A DNA stretch of 42,321 nt, taken from positions 1 to 42,321 of the forward strand of contig JALRIK010000009.1 in NCBI GenBank assembly GCA_023255435.1, written 5' to 3'. The notes under the pieces were generated by a model. It had not been told where the DNA came from and made no database searches. It worked only from the letters and a program-made list of their open reading frames with translations. Each line of letters begins with the position of its first letter. Position 1 is the stretch's first letter. The position numbers and the translations under genes were made by a program. Positions 7,790-16,431 of the stretch are shown here, piece after piece. The stretch comes from Marivivens sp. (GTDB taxonomy: Bacteria > Pseudomonadota > Alphaproteobacteria > Rhodobacterales > Rhodobacteraceae).

Positions 7790-8467
7790 ATGAGCATCAG
7801 GACATGCGTCTTTGACGCATATGGCACGATTTTCGACGTCAACTCGGCGGCGCGCCGTGCAGCAGAACGCCCAGACCAAAGTGCACTTGCCCGTGTTTGG
7901 CCACGTCTTGCCGCCGATTGGCGTATGAAGCAGCTTCAATACACATGGCTTCGCGCGATCACGGGACATCACACCGATTTCTGGCAAGTGACAAAAGACG
8001 GGCTTGATTGGGCAATGGAGGCCCAAGGTCTTGAAGATCCGATTTTGCGCGAAACACTTTTGGCGCTCTATTGGGAGCTCGAAGCCTTTCCCGAAGTTCC
8101 GCAATTGTTGAGTGATCTCAAGGAACAAGGGATGACCTGTGCGATCTTGTCGAACGGCTCGCCCGACATGCTTGAAGGTGCGGTCGAGTTTGCTGGGATC
8201 GAAGGCCTTCTTGACGCGGTGATCTCTGTCGAGCCAGTCGGGATTTTTAAGCCTTCGTCCAAGGTCTATGACCTTGTCCCCGAGAGATTGGGATGCGCTG
8301 CGAACGAAGTGCTCTTTGTCTCATCGAATGGATGGGACATTGCGGGGGCCTCGGCCTATGGTTTCAGGACCGTTTGGGTCAACCGTGTCGGCGAACCGAT
8401 GGACAGGCTCTTTGCAAATCCGCACCACGTCCTTTCCGATCTGACGACCTTAGCGGAGCTTATCTGA
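7790..8467 (+). CDS. Haloacid dehalogenase type II (HAD superfamily)
   Basis: 225 residues when started at the ATG at 7790, which has GGGAGGA 5 nt upstream; the track ORF begins 75 bp earlier. The HAD motifs are in order: nucleophile Asp9 in FDAYGTIFDVN, motif II in ILSNGSPDML, Lys in IFKPSSKVYDL and the acidic motif in SSNGWDIAGA. The AYGTIFD and SNGSPDM signatures are those of L-2-haloacid dehalogenases, which hydrolyse short 2-haloalkanoates to 2-hydroxyacids. Substrate not provable from sequence. The stop overlaps the next gene's ATG (TGATG), so the two are translationally coupled. Confidence 0.9.
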   Translation: MSIRTCVFDAYGTIFDVNSAARRAAERPDQSALARVWPRLAADWRMKQLQYTWLRAITGHHTDFWQVTKDGLDWAMEAQGLEDPILRETLLALYWELEAFPEVPQLLSDLKEQGMTCAILSNGSPDMLEGAVEFAGIEGLLDAVISVEPVGIFKPSSKVYDLVPERLGCAANEVLFVSSNGWDIAGASAYGFRTVWVNRVGEPMDRLFANPHHVLSDLTTLAELI

Positions 8468-9306
8468 TGGCCACCTTCCAGACACGCGACGGCATTTGTC
8501 TCCATTACACCGAAACGGGCCAAGGGCTGCCTGTTCTGGCTATTCCAGGACTGACCCGCAACTCGACCGACTTCAATCATGTTGCGCCGCATCTCGAAGG
8601 ACTTCGACTGATACGGATCGACCTCAGAGGGCGCGGCCTCTCCGAATGGGCATCCCCCGAGACCTATACCGTGGTGCAGGAAACCTCTGACGTCCTTGAC
8701 CTCTTGGACCACCTCGGACTTGAAAAAACCGCTGTGTTGGGAACATCGCGCGGCGGTTTGATCGCCATGTATATGGCCTTTGCCCATAAGGAACGGCTGT
8801 CGGGCGCATTGCTCAACGATATCGGACCCAAGATCGAGGCGAGCGGCCTTCGGATCATCAGCAGCCATGTCGGCAAAAATCCCGCTCAGAAAACCTATGA
8901 TGAAGCTGCGGAAGCGCGTGCAAAACTCTGGAACGGGTTCCGAAACGTTCCGATGTCGCGCTGGCGCGCCGAAGTCGAGCAGCATTACCGCGAGACACCG
9001 AACGGGCTTGCCATTCGGTATGATCCTCGACTTGGCGAGAGCTTCAGTCAGGACTTCAACGGTGAGGTGCCGACCGCTTGGCCGCTTTTTGACGCTCTGG
9101 AGGGACTTCCAACGGCTCTCTTACGCGGAGAAACCTCGGACATCCTTTCGAGAGAAACCGCCAAAGAGATGAAGTCCCGTCGCCCCGATCTGATCTATGG
9201 AGAGGTCGAAGGACGTGGCCATGTGCCGTTCCTCGACGAACCCCAATCGCTTGAAGTGATCGATGACTGGATCGAAGCGCTACAGCGAACCTGTCGTGCT
9301 TCCTGA
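8467..9306 (+). CDS. Alpha/beta hydrolase
   Basis: 279 residues. The track ORF starts 174 bp upstream in another gene's frame. The real start is the ATG overlapping the dehalogenase stop. Alpha/beta-hydrolase fold: oxyanion region IPGLTRNSTDF, DLRGRGLSEWAS, nucleophile elbow GTSRGG (Ser94), and the catalytic His in GRGHVPFLDEP near the C-terminus. Resembles C–C or ester hydrolases of catabolic clusters. Coupling to the haloacid dehalogenase suggests a shared pathway. Substrate unknown. Confidence 0.88.
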   Translation: MATFQTRDGICLHYTETGQGLPVLAIPGLTRNSTDFNHVAPHLEGLRLIRIDLRGRGLSEWASPETYTVVQETSDVLDLLDHLGLEKTAVLGTSRGGLIAMYMAFAHKERLSGALLNDIGPKIEASGLRIISSHVGKNPAQKTYDEAAEARAKLWNGFRNVPMSRWRAEVEQHYRETPNGLAIRYDPRLGESFSQDFNGEVPTAWPLFDALEGLPTALLRGETSDILSRETAKEMKSRRPDLIYGEVEGRGHVPFLDEPQSLEVIDDWIEALQRTCRAS

Positions 9307-9363
9307 CTTGACCTCGACAAGGGCGCGGCCCATGTTCCGCGCAAGTTGAGCAAAGGACCGGAC

Positions 9364-10164
9364 ATGCGCGAACACCACATAAAAAGAGGTGACGTCACTC
9401 TTTATGCACGAGAGGATGGAAACCTCGACGCCTCGGCACCGACCATCGTATTTGCGAATTCGCTGGGGACGGATATGCGGCTTTGGGATGCGGTACTTCC
9501 CCTTTTGCCCGAGGGTTTGCGAATTGTGCGGATGGACAAGCGCGGCCACGGCAAATCGGACTGCCCGCCCGCCCCTTATACGATGGGAATGCTCGTCAGC
9601 GATGCCGAAGCGATTTGCGACGCGCTCAACGTCCGCGATGCGCTTTTTGTCGGACTTTCGATCGGCGGCATGATCGCGCAGGGCCTTGCGGTCAAGCGGC
9701 TCGACATCATCAGATCGCTTGTCATTTCGAACACCGCCGCAAAGATCGGAAGCCCGAAACTCTGGCAGGAGCGTATCGACGCCGTTCTCACCAAGGGCAT
9801 TGAATCGATCGCCGATAATGTCATGGAGCGCTGGTTCGTAAAGGACTTTGCCAAGAGCGAAGCGGTCAAACCTTGGCGTCAGCTTCTGGTCGACACCCCC
9901 ATAGAAGGGTATACAGGCTGCTGTGCCGCAATTTCGGGAACGGATTTCTATTCGCCCACGTCCGGTCTTCGACTCCCCACCCTCGGGATTGCAGGCTCCG
10001 AAGACGGATCGACTCCGCCCGATCTCGTGCGCGAAACGGTCGAGCTCATCCCGGGGTCCCAGTTCAAAATCATCCGCAAAGCGGGGCATCTTCCTTGTGC
10101 CGAGAAACCGCAAGAATACGCCGATCTTCTGATCGAATTCATGAAGGCAACGGGCCATGTCTGA
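9364..10164 (+). CDS. pcaD: PcaD, 3-oxoadipate enol-lactonase
   Basis: 266 residues from the ATG at 9364, which has AAAGGA upstream; the track's earlier start is a TTG with no support. PcaD opens 3-oxoadipate enol-lactone to 3-oxoadipate in the protocatechuate branch of the beta-ketoadipate pathway. Visible hallmarks are ANSLGTDMRLWD, MDKRGHGKSD, nucleophile elbow GLSIGG (Ser99), and the C-terminal KAGHLPCAEKP with the catalytic His near 242. The gene overlaps the next hydrolase by 8 bp. pcaB lies one gene downstream; pcaC, pcaGH, pcaIJ and a PcaQ regulator are not in the window. Confidence 0.9.
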   Translation: MREHHIKRGDVTLYAREDGNLDASAPTIVFANSLGTDMRLWDAVLPLLPEGLRIVRMDKRGHGKSDCPPAPYTMGMLVSDAEAICDALNVRDALFVGLSIGGMIAQGLAVKRLDIIRSLVISNTAAKIGSPKLWQERIDAVLTKGIESIADNVMERWFVKDFAKSEAVKPWRQLLVDTPIEGYTGCCAAISGTDFYSPTSGLRLPTLGIAGSEDGSTPPDLVRETVELIPGSQFKIIRKAGHLPCAEKPQEYADLLIEFMKATGHV

Positions 10165-10864
10165 GATCATTCTTGTTCACGGGTCCTGCCACGGGGCGTG
10201 GTGCTGGCGCGATGTGATCCCCGAGCTCAAGGCGCTCGGACACGATGTCACCGCCATCGACCTACCCTCGCACGGCGAGGACACAACCCCGATCGAAACC
10301 GTAACGCTTGATCTTTATGCCGAGGCGATCGTCAAAGCGATCAAGGGCAAGGCCGTTCTGGTCGGGCATTCGATGGGCGGCTATCCGATCACCGCTGCCG
10401 CCGAGCTTGCCCCCGAAAAGGTCGAGCGACTGATCTATCTGTGCGCCTATGTCCCTCGTGAGGGAATGGGCCTTGCCGATATGCGCCGCGCCGCGCCGCG
10501 ACAACCGCTCCTCGAAGCGGTCGTTGTGGACGAAGCCCGTATCAGCTTTACGGTCAACCCCGCCATGGCAGTGGAAAAATTCTATCACGACGTTGCCCCT
10601 GAAACGGCTGCTTGGGCGATCTCCAACCTCTGCCCGCAAGCGATCCTTCCGCAAGAAACCGTTTTGGAACTTCGGCACAGTCCGAGCATTGCGCGCAACT
10701 ATATCCGCTGTTTGTATGACGGGGCGATCCCGAAAGAGTTTCAATTCACAATGACCGAAGGCTGGCCCGACGGGACCGTGGTCGATATGCCGACCTCCCA
10801 TTCGCCGTTCTTCTCAGACCCCAAAGGGGTCGCGGCTCATATTCACAGCTTTACGAAAGGCTAG
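10157..10864 (+). CDS. Alpha/beta hydrolase, esterase/methylesterase-like
   Basis: 235 residues. The start LVHGSCHGAWCWRDVIPELKALGH and the elbow GHSMGG (Ser72) are typical of the small alpha/beta hydrolases related to plant methylesterases and hydroxynitrile lyases. The C-terminal MPTSHSPFFSDP carries the catalytic His in the usual SHSPF context. The gene overlaps pcaD by 8 bp and is 3 bp from pcaB, so it is in the same transcript. An inferred role is hydrolysis of an aromatic ester feeding protocatechuate, but the sequence does not prove it. Confidence 0.85.
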   Translation: MSEIILVHGSCHGAWCWRDVIPELKALGHDVTAIDLPSHGEDTTPIETVTLDLYAEAIVKAIKGKAVLVGHSMGGYPITAAAELAPEKVERLIYLCAYVPREGMGLADMRRAAPRQPLLEAVVVDEARISFTVNPAMAVEKFYHDVAPETAAWAISNLCPQAILPQETVLELRHSPSIARNYIRCLYDGAIPKEFQFTMTEGWPDGTVVDMPTSHSPFFSDPKGVAAHIHSFTKG

Positions 10865-10867
10865 GAA

Positions 10868-12202
10868 ATGGCTGCTTCACTCTTTGACAGTGCGATTTAC
10901 CGCGACCTCATGCTCGACAGGGAGTTCGGTGCCCTTTTTACGGATAGCGCCGAAGTGCGAGCCCTGATGATTGTCGAGGGTGCTCTTGCCAAGGCGCAAG
11001 GCGAAGTCGGCCTGATCCCCGAGGAAAGCGCAAAAGCGATCCACCGCGCCTCTCTCGAACTTCAGATCGACCCTGCGGGGCTTTCGCCCGAAACTGGCAA
11101 CAACGCTGTTGTGATCCCTGCTCTCGTTTCGGCCTTCCGCTCGCTGATGCAAGCGCCCGAACATGCTCAATGGCTTCACTATGGTGCCACGTCACAAGAC
11201 ATTATGGACACCGGCCAAGCGCTTCGACTGCGCCAAATGTTGGTGCTTGCCGAGGAGCGACTCAAGAAAATCATAAAAGCCCTCGGCGCATTGGCAGACC
11301 AACACGCCGAAACCCCCATGGCAGGTCGCACCTATGGCCAAGTGGCGACGCCGACCTCGTTCGGTGCCATGGCCGCAAGTTGGGGTGCCCCCCTCGCCAA
11401 CCTGCTCGAAGATCTTCCTGCAATTCGAGCGCGTGTTCTCAAGGTGAGCCTCGGCGGTGCGGCGGGCACGCTGTCTGCTCTTGAGGATAAGGGCGCGGCA
11501 ACCCGCGCAGCGCTTGCCAAGGGACTCGGCCTTTCCGATACGGGCGAAAGCTGGCACGCAATGCGCGATGGTGTTGCCGCCCTTGCCGCTTGGATGACAC
11601 AAGTCACCGCCCAGACCGCCAAAATGGGCGAGGATCTTACCCTGATGACCCAGTCGGGCATTTCCGAGGTCATCCTCCCCTCGGCGGGTGGCTCTTCGAC
11701 CATGCCGCAAAAGCAAAACCCCGTCATGCCGTCCGTGCTCGTGGCGATCGCGCGCACGATGGTCGGGCTCAACTCTGTGGTTCAGAGCGCAGCTATCCAC
11801 CGCCAGCAACGCGACGGCGCGGCCTGGATTTCGGAATGGATGACGCTGCCGCAAATGTGCATGGCCTTTGGCCGTGCTCTTGCCATTGCGGGTGACCTTG
11901 CCGAAGGCATGACGCCACGTGTCGAAACGCTTGCGGCGCATATCGACGATGGAACCGGCCTTATCTATGCCGAAGCGCTGTCTTTCCGTTTGGCCAGAAC
12001 GATGCCGCGCCCCGAGGCGCAGGCTGCGGTCAAAGCGCTCTGCAAGGAGGTGATCGCGGGGAAAGGTTCCCTTGCCGATCTCGCCCCTCGTATGTGGCCC
12101 GATGCGGACCTTGTCGGTGTTTTCGCCCCCGAAAGCCAGCTTGGGCTTGCTCCGATGGAAGCACGCCATTTCGCAGAACGTGCCAAGGCACTTACGCACT
12201 AG
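10868..12202 (+). CDS. pcaB: PcaB, 3-carboxy-cis,cis-muconate cycloisomerase
   Basis: 444 residues of the fumarase/aspartase superfamily, the normal PcaB length. It lactonises 3-carboxymuconate in protocatechuate breakdown. Visible superfamily blocks are WLHYGATSQDIMDT, GRTYGQVATPTSFG and the mobile signature loop GGSSTMPQKQNPV. The combination with the N-terminal SLFDSAIYRDLMLD is typical of PcaB rather than adenylosuccinate lyase. The start is 3 bp after the preceding stop, with GAAAGG upstream. It ends an uninterrupted five-gene run that starts with the dehalogenase and leads into an MFS pump. Confidence 0.92.
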   Translation: MAASLFDSAIYRDLMLDREFGALFTDSAEVRALMIVEGALAKAQGEVGLIPEESAKAIHRASLELQIDPAGLSPETGNNAVVIPALVSAFRSLMQAPEHAQWLHYGATSQDIMDTGQALRLRQMLVLAEERLKKIIKALGALADQHAETPMAGRTYGQVATPTSFGAMAASWGAPLANLLEDLPAIRARVLKVSLGGAAGTLSALEDKGAATRAALAKGLGLSDTGESWHAMRDGVAALAAWMTQVTAQTAKMGEDLTLMTQSGISEVILPSAGGSSTMPQKQNPVMPSVLVAIARTMVGLNSVVQSAAIHRQQRDGAAWISEWMTLPQMCMAFGRALAIAGDLAEGMTPRVETLAAHIDDGTGLIYAEALSFRLARTMPRPEAQAAVKALCKEVIAGKGSLADLAPRMWPDADLVGVFAPESQLGLAPMEARHFAERAKALTH

Positions 12203-12248
12203 GCCTCTTGGTCAACCATTCGCCCGTCGTGGCAATTTAGGACTTCAT

Positions 12249-13469
12249 ATGAACAAGCGCCTGCCTGTTACCTTTATTCTGATCACGATGTTGCTCGACT
12301 CGATGGGTGTGGGGCTGATCTTCCCAGTGATGCCTGACCTCATCCGCGAGGTTCATGGCGGCGACATCAGCAACGCTGCGATTTGGGGCGGCGTTTTGGC
12401 CACCGTCTTTGCTGCGATGCAGTTCCTATTCGGCCCTTTGCTCGGTTCGATCTCGGACCGCTTCGGACGGCGCCCTGTCCTGCTCTTGGCGCTTGGAGCA
12501 ATGGCAATTGATTATCTCGTGATGGCTCAGGCTTGGACGATCTGGCTGTTGCTCTTGGGCCGTATGATCGGCGGCATCACTGCGGCCACACATGCCACCG
12601 CAACCGCCTATATGGCCGACATTTCGAAACCCGAGGACAAGGCCGCGAATTTCGGGCTCATCGGGGCGGCCTTCGGGATGGGCTTTGTTCTTGGACCACT
12701 TCTCGGCGGTTTGCTGGGGCAATGGGGGACCAGAGCGCCGTTTTATGCGGCCGCACTCCTGGCCGTCCTCAATTTCGGCTTGGGCTATTTTGCGTTGCCC
12801 GAAACGGTGACGGACCGCATTCGGCGTCCCTTCTCGTTCAAACGTGCCAATCCGATCGGCGCCTTGATGTCGGTCGGACATTTGCCCGGCCTCAAACTTC
12901 TTCTTTCGATTTCATTCATCTACGGTATCGCCTTTTTCGTCTATCCTGCGATCTGGGCCTATTTTGCAGCGCTGCAATTCGGCTGGTCCCCCGCGATGAT
13001 TGGCGTTTCGCTGGCCAGCTTCGGTGTGTCGATGGCGATCGTTCAAGCGGTCCTCATGCGGCCCATTCTCAGATTGATGGGGGAAAGGAATGCTGTCATC
13101 GGCGGTTTGCTGCTTGATGCCGTTGTCTTTGCGGCGCTCGGGTTTGTGGAAAGCGGAACGCTTGCGCTGATCATGATACCGATCACCGCGCTCGGCTCTG
13201 TGGTCGGCCCCGCACTCCAAGCGATCATGTCCCGCACCGCGCGCGATGATCAGCAGGGCGAGCTTCAGGGGACTCTGGCCTCGATCAACGCGGTTGGCAT
13301 GATTATTGCCCCGTTCATCCTGACCCAAATCTTCTGGTACTTCACATCCGACTTCACACCAATGTACTTGCCCGGCGCACCGTTTATCCTTTCTGCTGCA
13401 TTGGTCTTGATCTGTGCGCTTATGTTTCTCCGCCACCCTTACAAGAAACTCGAGGCAGAAATTCGCTGA
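12249..13469 (+). CDS. MFS transporter of the TetA (tetracycline-efflux-like) family
   Basis: 406 residues and about twelve membrane helices. MGVGLIFPVMPDLIREV in helix 1 and the loop 2-3 motif GSISDRFGRRPVLLL are hallmarks of the TetA/Bcr branch of the major facilitator superfamily, proton-coupled exporters. A chromosomal copy beside catabolic genes is more likely a general efflux or metabolite pump than a resistance determinant. The track ORF starts 177 bp upstream inside pcaB. The ATG at 12249 has AGGA 7 nt upstream and begins with a normal helix-1 leader. A TetR-family gene follows. Confidence 0.9.
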   Translation: MNKRLPVTFILITMLLDSMGVGLIFPVMPDLIREVHGGDISNAAIWGGVLATVFAAMQFLFGPLLGSISDRFGRRPVLLLALGAMAIDYLVMAQAWTIWLLLLGRMIGGITAATHATATAYMADISKPEDKAANFGLIGAAFGMGFVLGPLLGGLLGQWGTRAPFYAAALLAVLNFGLGYFALPETVTDRIRRPFSFKRANPIGALMSVGHLPGLKLLLSISFIYGIAFFVYPAIWAYFAALQFGWSPAMIGVSLASFGVSMAIVQAVLMRPILRLMGERNAVIGGLLLDAVVFAALGFVESGTLALIMIPITALGSVVGPALQAIMSRTARDDQQGELQGTLASINAVGMIIAPFILTQIFWYFTSDFTPMYLPGAPFILSAALVLICALMFLRHPYKKLEAEIR

Positions 13470-13522
13470 TCCGACAAAAGTTTGCCCCTGACCGCTTTAC
13501 GGGAAAATACCTGGCAGTACAT

Positions 13523-13535
13523 TGAACTGAGTTCA
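13523..13535. promoter_or_regulatory. Candidate TetR operator
   Basis: TGAACT-G-AGTTCA is a perfect 6-bp inverted repeat with a single central base, just upstream of the Shine-Dalgarno of the TetR gene. This is the usual size and position of an autoregulatory TetR-family operator. Confidence 0.45.
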
Positions 13536-13550
13536 GACAAGGAACCTGAG

Positions 13551-14126
13551 TTGCCGACACCGACCCATACCCGCCGCATGGCTCTTCGAGACAAGCTTAT
13601 TCTTATTGCTGAAGCCCGTATCGTTCTGGGCGGCCCCGAGGCGCTGCGCGCAAGAGAACTTGCCAAGGATTCAGGCTGTGCGGTCGGTGCGATCTATAAC
13701 TCGGTCAAGGATATGGGCGAACTTGTTCACGCCGTGAACGAGCGGACTTTCGTCAAGCTCATCAGCACGATTGCCGAATGCAACGATGTGGACGCTCTCG
13801 AAGAACTCACCAATATGGCCAAGGCCTATCATCGGTTTGTCCAGAGCAACAAAAGCCTTTGGCGCGTTCTCTTCACCACCCCAGATCCGGCCTATCGGGA
13901 CTGGTATCAGGCGATCTTCGACCAACTCCAGACACATTTCGAAACGACACTCGAACGTATCCAGCCGAATATGGATGCCCAGAAACGCTCGCAACTGGCG
14001 CGCGCGACCTTTGCCGCAATCCATGGAATCGTGCTTTTGAACTATGACGAAGCTGTCTCGGGCATGCCCCCCGGACAGGTGGACCGCTTGCTCGTCCTCA
14101 CCGTCAAGCAGCTGGCCAGCAAATAG
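13551..14126 (+). CDS. TetR/AcrR-family transcriptional regulator
   Basis: About 191 residues from a TTG at 13551, which has AAGGA 7 nt upstream. An ATG at 13578 is the alternative, and the track start is an unsupported TTG. The N-terminal helix-turn-helix reads LILIAEARIVLGGPEALRARELAKDSGCAVGAIYNSVKDMGEL, the TetR arrangement with G-AIYN-V in the recognition helix. The C-terminal part (TMAKAYHRFVQSNKSLWRVLF...) matches the TetR_C WHG-type ligand domain. It follows the MFS pump by about 80 bp and may control the pump and itself. Ligand unknown. Confidence 0.87.
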   Translation: MPTPTHTRRMALRDKLILIAEARIVLGGPEALRARELAKDSGCAVGAIYNSVKDMGELVHAVNERTFVKLISTIAECNDVDALEELTNMAKAYHRFVQSNKSLWRVLFTTPDPAYRDWYQAIFDQLQTHFETTLERIQPNMDAQKRSQLARATFAAIHGIVLLNYDEAVSGMPPGQVDRLLVLTVKQLASK

Positions 14127-14274
14127 CGCACCGCGACGAACTGACCGCATTGCAGGCGCAATAATATTTCCCTACCGTCTTATCCGGAGATCGGGCCCTA
14201 AAGAGGGCGTCCGAGAGGGAGACTTCACCTTTGGCCTTTCCTTGGGGTCGATGTGTGCAAATAGGGAGACGAGG

Positions 14275-15903
14275 ATGAACCCGAGCATCTATGACACCGC
14301 GCTCGATATGAATGCGGCGAATTATGCGGCGCTGACACCGCTGAGTTTTGTCGAGCGGACAGCCGCGATTTACCCCGAATATACGGCGGTGGTTTACGGC
14401 GACGTGCGCCGGACTTGGGGCGAGACCTACGCGCGGATTTGCAAATTCGCTTCTGCCCTGTCCAAGCGCGGGATCACAAAGAACGACACCGTTTCGATCA
14501 TTTCGGCAAACCTGCCAGAAATGTTCGAAGCGCATTTCGCGGTCCCGATGGCAGGGGCGGTGCTCAACACGATCAACACCCGTCTCGATGCCGAAGCGAT
14601 TGCCTTTATCCTCGCGCATGCGGAAGCAAAGGTCTTGCTTGTCGATCCCGAATTTTCCGAAGTCGCGGAACGCGCGCTCCACATGAGCGGGCTGGAAGAT
14701 GTGGTTGTGATCGACATCGAAGACAGCACGTTCGACGGCGGGAAGCGCGTCGGGTCAAAAACTTATGCGGAGCTGCTCGCCGAAGGCGATGCCGACTTTG
14801 TTTGGACCCCGCCCAACAGCGAATGGGATGCCATCAGCCTCAACTATACCTCGGGGACCACGGGCAACCCCAAGGGGGTCGTTTACCACCACCGTGGCGC
14901 CGCGCTTAATGCGCTCTCTAACATTACGACATGGGGCATGGCGCAGCACTCGCGCTATCTGTGGACCTTGCCCATGTTCCATTGCAACGGCTGGTGCTTT
15001 CCTTGGACCATTGCCGCGAATGCGGGTGTCTGCGTTTGTCTGAGAGCAGTGCGCGCAGAACCAATCTTCCAACTGATCCGCGATGAAAAGGTAACCCATT
15101 TCTGTGGCGCGCCGATCGTGCTCAATATGCTTGCCAACTCGCCCGACGAGCTCAAGGATTTTAGTCACGAAGTGAAAGTCATGACGGCGGGCGCCTCCCC
15201 GCCTGCTGCGGTGATCGCAAAGATGGAAGCCATGGGCGTCGAAGTCACCCACGTCTATGGACTCACGGAAACCTATGGTCCTTCTGTGGTTTGTGCATGG
15301 AAAGACGTCTGGAACGACGAAAGCGCGGATCGCAAAGCGACGCTCAAGGCACGCCAAGGCGTCAAAAACGTGGCGCTTGACGGTCTTATGGTTGCGGACC
15401 CCGAAACGCTCGAACCTGTGCCTTCGGACGGCAAAACCATGGGCGAGATTTTCATGCGCGGCAACAACGTGATGAAAGGCTATCTCAAGAACCCTTCGGC
15501 GACCCAGAAATCGTTCAACGGTGGGTGGTTCGCCTCGGGTGACTTGGGCGTCATGCACCCCGACGGTTATATCGAGCTCAAGGACCGCTCCAAGGACATC
15601 ATCATTTCAGGCGGTGAAAACATCTCGTCGATCGAGGTCGAGGATGTGCTCTACAAACACCCCGCCGTGATGGAAGCCGCGGTTGTTGCAAAGCCCGACG
15701 AAAAATGGGGCGAGACGCCTTGCGCCTTTGTCGATCTCAAACCGAACGCGGAGGCTACGGCAGAAGACATCATCGAATACTGCCGTCAGAATATGGCGCG
15801 TTTCAAGGTGCCCAAGACCGTGATCTTCGGACCCTTGCCCAAGACTTCTACGGGCAAGATCCAGAAATTCGTCCTTCGGGATCGGGCCAAGTCCGAAGGG
15901 TAA
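14275..15903 (+). CDS. Acyl-CoA synthetase (AMP-forming), DmdB-like
   Basis: 542 residues of the ANL superfamily, activating a carboxylic acid to its CoA thioester through an acyl-adenylate. Motifs in order: P-loop YTSGTTGNPKGV, A4/A5 region AGASPP and VYGLTETYG, hinge GDLGVMHPDGYIELKDRSKDIIISGGENISS, and C-terminal lysine in KTSTGKIQKF. The N-terminus MNPSIYDTALDMNAANYAALTPLSF is like roseobacter medium-chain/methylmercaptopropionate ligases (DmdB), so a DMSP-related role is possible but unproven. The track ORF starts upstream; the ATG at 14275 follows GGGAGACGAGG. The 148-bp leader contains a GCCCT-AAAG-AGGGC hairpin at 14195-14208 and ATTGC-AGGC-GCAAT upstream of it. Confidence 0.9.
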   Translation: MNPSIYDTALDMNAANYAALTPLSFVERTAAIYPEYTAVVYGDVRRTWGETYARICKFASALSKRGITKNDTVSIISANLPEMFEAHFAVPMAGAVLNTINTRLDAEAIAFILAHAEAKVLLVDPEFSEVAERALHMSGLEDVVVIDIEDSTFDGGKRVGSKTYAELLAEGDADFVWTPPNSEWDAISLNYTSGTTGNPKGVVYHHRGAALNALSNITTWGMAQHSRYLWTLPMFHCNGWCFPWTIAANAGVCVCLRAVRAEPIFQLIRDEKVTHFCGAPIVLNMLANSPDELKDFSHEVKVMTAGASPPAAVIAKMEAMGVEVTHVYGLTETYGPSVVCAWKDVWNDESADRKATLKARQGVKNVALDGLMVADPETLEPVPSDGKTMGEIFMRGNNVMKGYLKNPSATQKSFNGGWFASGDLGVMHPDGYIELKDRSKDIIISGGENISSIEVEDVLYKHPAVMEAAVVAKPDEKWGETPCAFVDLKPNAEATAEDIIEYCRQNMARFKVPKTVIFGPLPKTSTGKIQKFVLRDRAKSEG

Positions 15904-15909
15904 CACGAC

Positions 15910-15946
15910 AAAGCCACCGCAGGCAGAGCGCTCGCGGTGGCTTTTG
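15910..15946 (+). terminator. Terminator after the acyl-CoA synthetase
   Basis: AAGCCACCGC / GCGGTGGCTT forms a 10-bp stem with a 13-nt loop, followed by TTT. It lies between convergent genes and may also stop the rpiB transcript. Confidence 0.85.
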
Positions 15947-15963
15947 CTTTGTGCTCCCGCCGG

Positions 15964-16419
15964 TTAGCTACGGGCGTTGTATTTTGCATCCACGTCATTG
16001 ATCGCTTTGACATTGCTGGCGCTGGAGCCTGCTTCATCAAACGACTTGGATAGAAACGTATCCACGATATCCTTGGCCAATTCTGCGCCGATCACACGCG
16101 CGCCCATGGTAATGATTTGGGCATTGTTGGAGGTCGCGGCCTTGCCTGCCGAGTAAGTGTCGTGGGTCTGTGCCGCACGGACGCCGGGCACCTTGTTCGC
16201 TGCGATACAGACACCGATACCTGTGCCACAAACCAGAATGGCCTTGTCGAATTTACCGTCGACAACCGCAGATGCCACGTTTTCGGACAGGTTCGCATAA
16301 AACTCTGCGCCCACATCCGCCATAGTGAAGAACGTTACATCGAAGCGGGACGCAAGGTGGTCTGCCAAAACCTTGGCAAGTCCATCACCCGCACTGTCCC
16401 CCGCAACTGCAATTCGCAT
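15964..16419 (-). CDS. rpiB: RpiB/LacAB-family sugar-phosphate isomerase, EryI-like
   Basis: 151 residues. The family core is [20 protein letters not shown] followed by [15 protein letters not shown]. The N-terminus reads [12 protein letters not shown] where ordinary ribose-5-phosphate isomerase B has SDHAG, so the conserved His is Ser. From memory, this variation is shared with EryI of Brucella, the D-erythrulose-4-phosphate isomerase of erythritol catabolism. The gene follows a TIM-family gene by 12 bp on the same strand, with GGAAA upstream, so they form an operon. That pairing also matches eryH–eryI. True substrate (ribose-5-P or erythrulose-4-P) is unproven. Confidence 0.85.
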   Translation of the reverse strand: MRIAVAGDSAGDGLAKVLADHLASRFDVTFFTMADVGAEFYANLSENVASAVVDGKFDKAILVCGTGIGVCIAANKVPGVRAAQTHDTYSAGKAATSNNAQIITMGARVIGAELAKDIVDTFLSKSFDEAGSSASNVKAINDVDAKYNARS

Positions 16420-16431
16420 GTCTGATTTCCT

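Noticed and set aside
14195-14208. GCCCT-AAAG-AGGGC hairpin in the acyl-CoA synthetase leader
   Set aside because: Only five pairs and 66 nt from the start codon; too weak on its own to call a regulatory RNA, so only mentioned with the gene.
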